Shown: positions 7,581 to 9,761 of the stretch, piece by piece
How positions within the stretch are numbered: position 1 is the stretch's first letter
Layout of the letters: every line of letters begins with the position of its first letter
Source: Alphaproteobacteria bacterium
GTDB taxonomy: Bacteria; Pseudomonadota; Alphaproteobacteria; GCA-2731375
Direction: 5' to 3'
NCBI GenBank assembly: GCA_028281075.1
Contig: JANQKO010000452.1
Coordinates: forward strand, 1 to 9,761
Length of the DNA stretch: 9,761 nt
Made by a program: the position numbers and the translations under genes
The notes under the pieces: model-generated
Seen by the model: only the letters and a program-made list of their open reading frames with translations
Database searches by the model: none
What the model was told of the DNA's origin: nothing

Positions 7581-8282
7581 TCAGGCCCGCCTGACGCCAC
7601 GGTTGGCCCAGCGCTCCGAGCGCTGGAAGCCCAGGTTCGAGAAGGTCGTCAGCACCAGGTAGGCGACGGCCGCCAGCAGGTAGAACACGAACGGCTGCCG
7701 CGTCGAGCCGGACGCGATCGAGGCCTGCCGCATGATCTCGACCAGGCCGGTCACGGAAATCAGCGCCGTGTCCTTCAATGTCAGTTGCCAGACATTGCCC
7801 AGGCCCGGCAGCGCGAGGCGCAGTACCTGCGGCGCCATGATGCGCCGGAACAGCAGCCAGTCGCTCATGCCGCTGGCCCGCGCCGCCTCGATCTGGCCGC
7901 GCGGGATGGCCAGCACGGCGCCGCGCAGCACTTCCGTCGAATAGGCGCCCGAGACCACGCCGATGGCGATCGTGCCGATGGTGAAGGCGTTCAGCTCGAT
8001 ATAGCCGTCATGGCCGAAGACGCGGGCGACGAACATCACCGCGCCGTTGCCGCCGAAGAACAGCAGATACAGGATCAGCAGTTCCGGCACGCCGCGCACG
8101 ACGGTGGTATAGGCGTCGCCGATGGCCCGGTTGACCATCCAGTCCGACAGCTTCAAGGCCGCGCCGCCGGCCCCGATCACCAGCCCCAGGAAGAACGACG
8201 ACACGCTGACGGCGATCGTCATCAAGGTGGCGACCGCCATCTCGTCGCCCCATCCGCCATCGCCGAAACTCAGGAGGTCCAA
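7581..8282 (-). CDS. Polar amino-acid ABC transporter permease (HisQ/ArtQ-like)
   Basis: This 233-residue inner-membrane permease is the partner of the gene at 6854-7579. Hydrophobic segments lie near 17-43, 59-77, 98-114 and 197-216. The EAA loop reads EAARASGMSDWLLFRRIMAP (132-151). The first codon is TTG at 8282, giving MDLLSFGDGGWGDE, a typical N-terminus for this permease type. No ATG or GTG precedes it before an in-frame stop at 8295-8297. The alternative is ATG at residue 15, which would shorten the N-terminal tail just before the first membrane span. The second copy of the palindromic repeat separates this gene from the ATPase/binding-protein gene, which may dampen readthrough into the permeases. 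The coding sequence looks intact, although its ATPase and binding-protein partners are damaged in this window. Confidence 0.88.
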   Translation of the reverse strand: MDLLSFGDGGWGDEMAVATLMTIAVSVSSFFLGLVIGAGGAALKLSDWMVNRAIGDAYTTVVRGVPELLILYLLFFGGNGAVMFVARVFGHDGYIELNAFTIGTIAIGVVSGAYSTEVLRGAVLAIPRGQIEAARASGMSDWLLFRRIMAPQVLRLALPGLGNVWQLTLKDTALISVTGLVEIMRQASIASGSTRQPFVFYLLAAVAYLVLTTFSNLGFQRSERWANRGVRRA

Positions 8283-8331
8283 AGACTGGTGACCCTAATG
8301 ACCGGTCTGGATGATTGTTGCGCGTACGGCT

Positions 8332-8457
8332 GCCCTCACCCCAACCCTCTCCCGCAAGCGGGAGAGGGGGCCGCGACCGCTGCGGCTTGTTGCCCCTCTC
8401 CCGCTTGCGGGAGAGGGAGGGACCCGCGCGACGACAGTCGCGTGGGAGGGTGAGGGC
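8332..8457. repeat. Palindromic intergenic repeat element, copy 2 (three hairpins)
   Basis: This is a 126-bp element with inverted ends GCCCTCACCC (8332-8341) and GGGTGAGGGC (8448-8457) and three internal hairpins at 8345-8368, 8394-8417 and 8423-8446. It is the same element, in the same orientation, as 2280-2401. Hairpins 2 and 3 carry paired changes relative to copy 1 (for example T-A to C-G at the loop end of hairpin 2), so base pairing is kept while sequence drifts. It sits inside the transporter operon, in the 209-base gap between the binding-protein part and the first permease. Confidence 0.9.
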
Positions 8458-8491
8458 TGCCGCATCGCCGTGATTACAGCGCGTCCAAGGC

Positions 8492-9562
8492 CTACTCCGT
8501 AAACCCGAACCACTGCAGGGCCAGACGGTCAACGGTGCCGTCGGCGCGGGCTTCGCCGATCGCCTTGCTGAACATGGCCACCAGATCGGTGTCCTTCTGC
8601 CGGATGCCGGCGCCGACGCCGGCGCCGAACGGACCGCCGTTCATGGTCGGCCCGACGGCCGCGAAACCCTTGCCCTTGTCGGAATCCAGCAACGGCTTCC
8701 AGTAGCTCATCGCGGCCAGCGCCGCGTCGACCCGGCCGGCGGCCAGGTCGAGGTCGAGATTCTCCTGCGTATCGTAGGTGCGGATGTCGACATCGTCGGC
8801 CAGCACCTCGTTCAGGAAGTTCTCGTGCGTGGTCGCGACCTGGACGCCGATGGTCTTGCCCGTGAAGGTCGCCTTGATCTTGTCGATCGCGGCCTGCTCG
8901 GCCGTGTCGACGTCGTCCAGGGACACCTTTTCGGCGTCGGTCGTGAAGCCGGCGAGGTTGCTGGTCTTCAGCACCTCGCCGACCAGCTCCGGATCCAGCG
9001 CCGAGGTCGGCTCGTCGAACAGCAGCACGTCGGGCTCCATGGCCAGCGCCCGGGCGATCGCCGCCCGCTGCTGCTGTCCGCCCGACAGGTGCGCCGGATA
9101 GTAGTGCTGGCGGTCGGACATGCCGACCTTGTCCAGGATGGCCGCCGCCTTCTCGACCGCTTCCGCCTTCGGCACCCGTTTCACATGCACCGGCGCCTCG
9201 ATGACGTTCTCCAGCACCGTCATGTGCGACCACAGGTTGAAGCTCTGGAACACCATGCCCAGGCGCGCGCGGATGCGGTCGACCTGCCGCTTGTCGGCCG
9301 GCACGGCCAGGCCGCCCGACAGCGGCTTCATGCGGATCAGCTCGCCCTTGACCTCGATGCGGCCGGCGTTCGGGATCTCCAGCAGGTTGATACAGCGCAG
9401 GAACGTGCTCTTGCCCGAGCCGCTGGAACCGATCAGCGAGATCACGTCGCCGTCGCGCGCCGTCAGCGAGACGCCCTTCAGGACCTCCAGGCTGCCGAAG
9501 CTCTTGTGCAGATCGTCGACAACCAGGGCGGCGCCGCCATTGGCGGCGGAACCTTCGGCCAT
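8492..9562 (-). CDS. In-frame chimera: truncated HisP-type ABC ATPase joined to C-terminal half of an amino-acid-binding protein
   Basis: This 356-codon frame is two partial genes. Residues 1-199 are an amino-acid importer ATPase with Walker A GSSGSGKST (45-53), Q-loop Gln106 (VFQSFNLW), signature LSGGQQQR (159-166), Walker B LLFDEP with Glu184, and D-loop SALD (187-190). The sequence then leaves the family after DPELVGEVLK. The H-loop histidine and the final ~55-60 residues are absent. Residues 200-356 match the second lobe of a family-3 solute-binding protein of the Lys/Arg/His type: FTGKTIGVQVATTHENFL (233-250), LDLDLAAGRVDAALA (269-283), VGPTMNGGPFGAGVGAGIR (303-321) and the terminal ALQWFGFTE. 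Its signal peptide and first lobe are missing. The joint is near 8965/8966. Intact relatives are ordinarily separate adjacent genes, so I infer a ~0.5-0.7 kb deletion or an assembly collapse. The product probably supports neither ATP hydrolysis nor export. The ATG at 9562 follows a GGGAAG-type binding site. Confidence 0.88.
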   Translation of the reverse strand: MAEGSAANGGAALVVDDLHKSFGSLEVLKGVSLTARDGDVISLIGSSGSGKSTFLRCINLLEIPNAGRIEVKGELIRMKPLSGGLAVPADKRQVDRIRARLGMVFQSFNLWSHMTVLENVIEAPVHVKRVPKAEAVEKAAAILDKVGMSDRQHYYPAHLSGGQQQRAAIARALAMEPDVLLFDEPTSALDPELVGEVLKTSNLAGFTTDAEKVSLDDVDTAEQAAIDKIKATFTGKTIGVQVATTHENFLNEVLADDVDIRTYDTQENLDLDLAAGRVDAALAAMSYWKPLLDSDKGKGFAAVGPTMNGGPFGAGVGAGIRQKDTDLVAMFSKAIGEARADGTVDRLALQWFGFTE

Positions 9563-9610
9563 CTATATGCTTCCCTGTCGTATCAGCCGTTTTACTTATC
9601 TTTGGCTTGG

Positions 9611-9639
9611 ACGTTAGACACGTTTTCACCGCGGTGCAA
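9611..9639 (-). promoter_or_regulatory. Candidate promoter for the amino-acid transporter operon
   Basis: Reading on the minus strand, TTGCAC (9634-9639) and TAACGT (9611-9616) are separated by 17 bases. This resembles a sigma-70-type promoter, with a leader of about 40 bases before the ATG at 9562. The surrounding sequence is clearly less GC-rich than the genes, as expected for a promoter. No operator or riboswitch-like structure could be recognised. Confidence 0.4.
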
Positions 9640-9761
9640 CAATAGCGGCGTTGACCCACACTTCCCGCCTCCCCCAGTTTAGAGGATACCGAAGGGTTCT
9701 GTGTTGAAGAGTTGCCTGCCAGGGTGTCGCCAATTTGATCGCTTAACTGCGCCATAGCATC
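9640..9761. other. AT-richer non-coding tail, origin unknown
   Basis: These bases are about 55% GC, against roughly 70% in the genes. On the minus strand a frame is open from the window edge to the ATPase region, reading MAQLSDQIGDTLAG near its start. Its codon use differs from the neighbouring genes and it matches no family I recognise. It could be upstream regulatory DNA, the remnant of a mobile element, or the edge of a gene continuing outside the window. Confidence 0.3.

Noticed and set aside
7580..7600. GTG at 7600 as the start of the second permease.
   Set aside because: It adds seven uncharacteristic residues that overlap the upstream permease. The ATG at 7579 gives the typical family N-terminus and immediate stop-start spacing.

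Overview
The window is about 9.8 kb of very GC-rich DNA (roughly 70% by eye, with strong G/C preference at third codon positions). It looks like the chromosome of an alphaproteobacterium, probably near the Rhodospirillales. I base this on protein character, codon use, the polar-amino-acid ABC transporter type, the ATP-grasp/alpha-E/transglutaminase cluster and the palindromic intergenic repeats. It could be a draft or metagenome contig: both ends look disturbed, with a near-perfect fold-back inverted repeat in the first 227 bases and an AT-richer tail over the last 200.

Left part (1-2259, plus strand): the 3' portion of an aminoglycoside-phosphotransferase-fold small-molecule kinase overlaps by 4 bases with an enolase paralogue. 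The paralogue keeps the enolase scaffold and metal ligands but has two altered active-site positions. It is therefore probably not the housekeeping enolase, and the pair may form a short phosphorylate-then-eliminate pathway of unknown substrate.

Middle part (2280-5827, minus strand): a palindromic repeat element separates the convergent enolase gene from a compact three-gene operon of circularly permuted ATP-grasp, alpha-E protein and transglutaminase-like protein. Comparative genomics has linked this combination to a predicted peptide-ligation or tagging system whose chemistry is largely untested. The proteasome-like Anbu peptidase often found with it is not in this window. The transglutaminase ends in eight glutamines, one base from the repeat element.

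Right part (5900-9562, minus strand): a sugar-nucleotide epimerase-like SDR lies downstream of a polar amino-acid ABC transporter. The transporter has two permease genes and, upstream of a second copy of the repeat element, one open frame that joins the first ~199 residues of a HisP-type ATPase to the C-terminal ~157 residues of a periplasmic amino-acid-binding protein. This in-frame chimera removes the ATPase H-loop and the binding protein's signal peptide and first lobe. It implies either a genuine deletion that should disable the transporter or an assembly collapse. A candidate promoter lies upstream of the chimera, and another lies ahead of the ATP-grasp gene.
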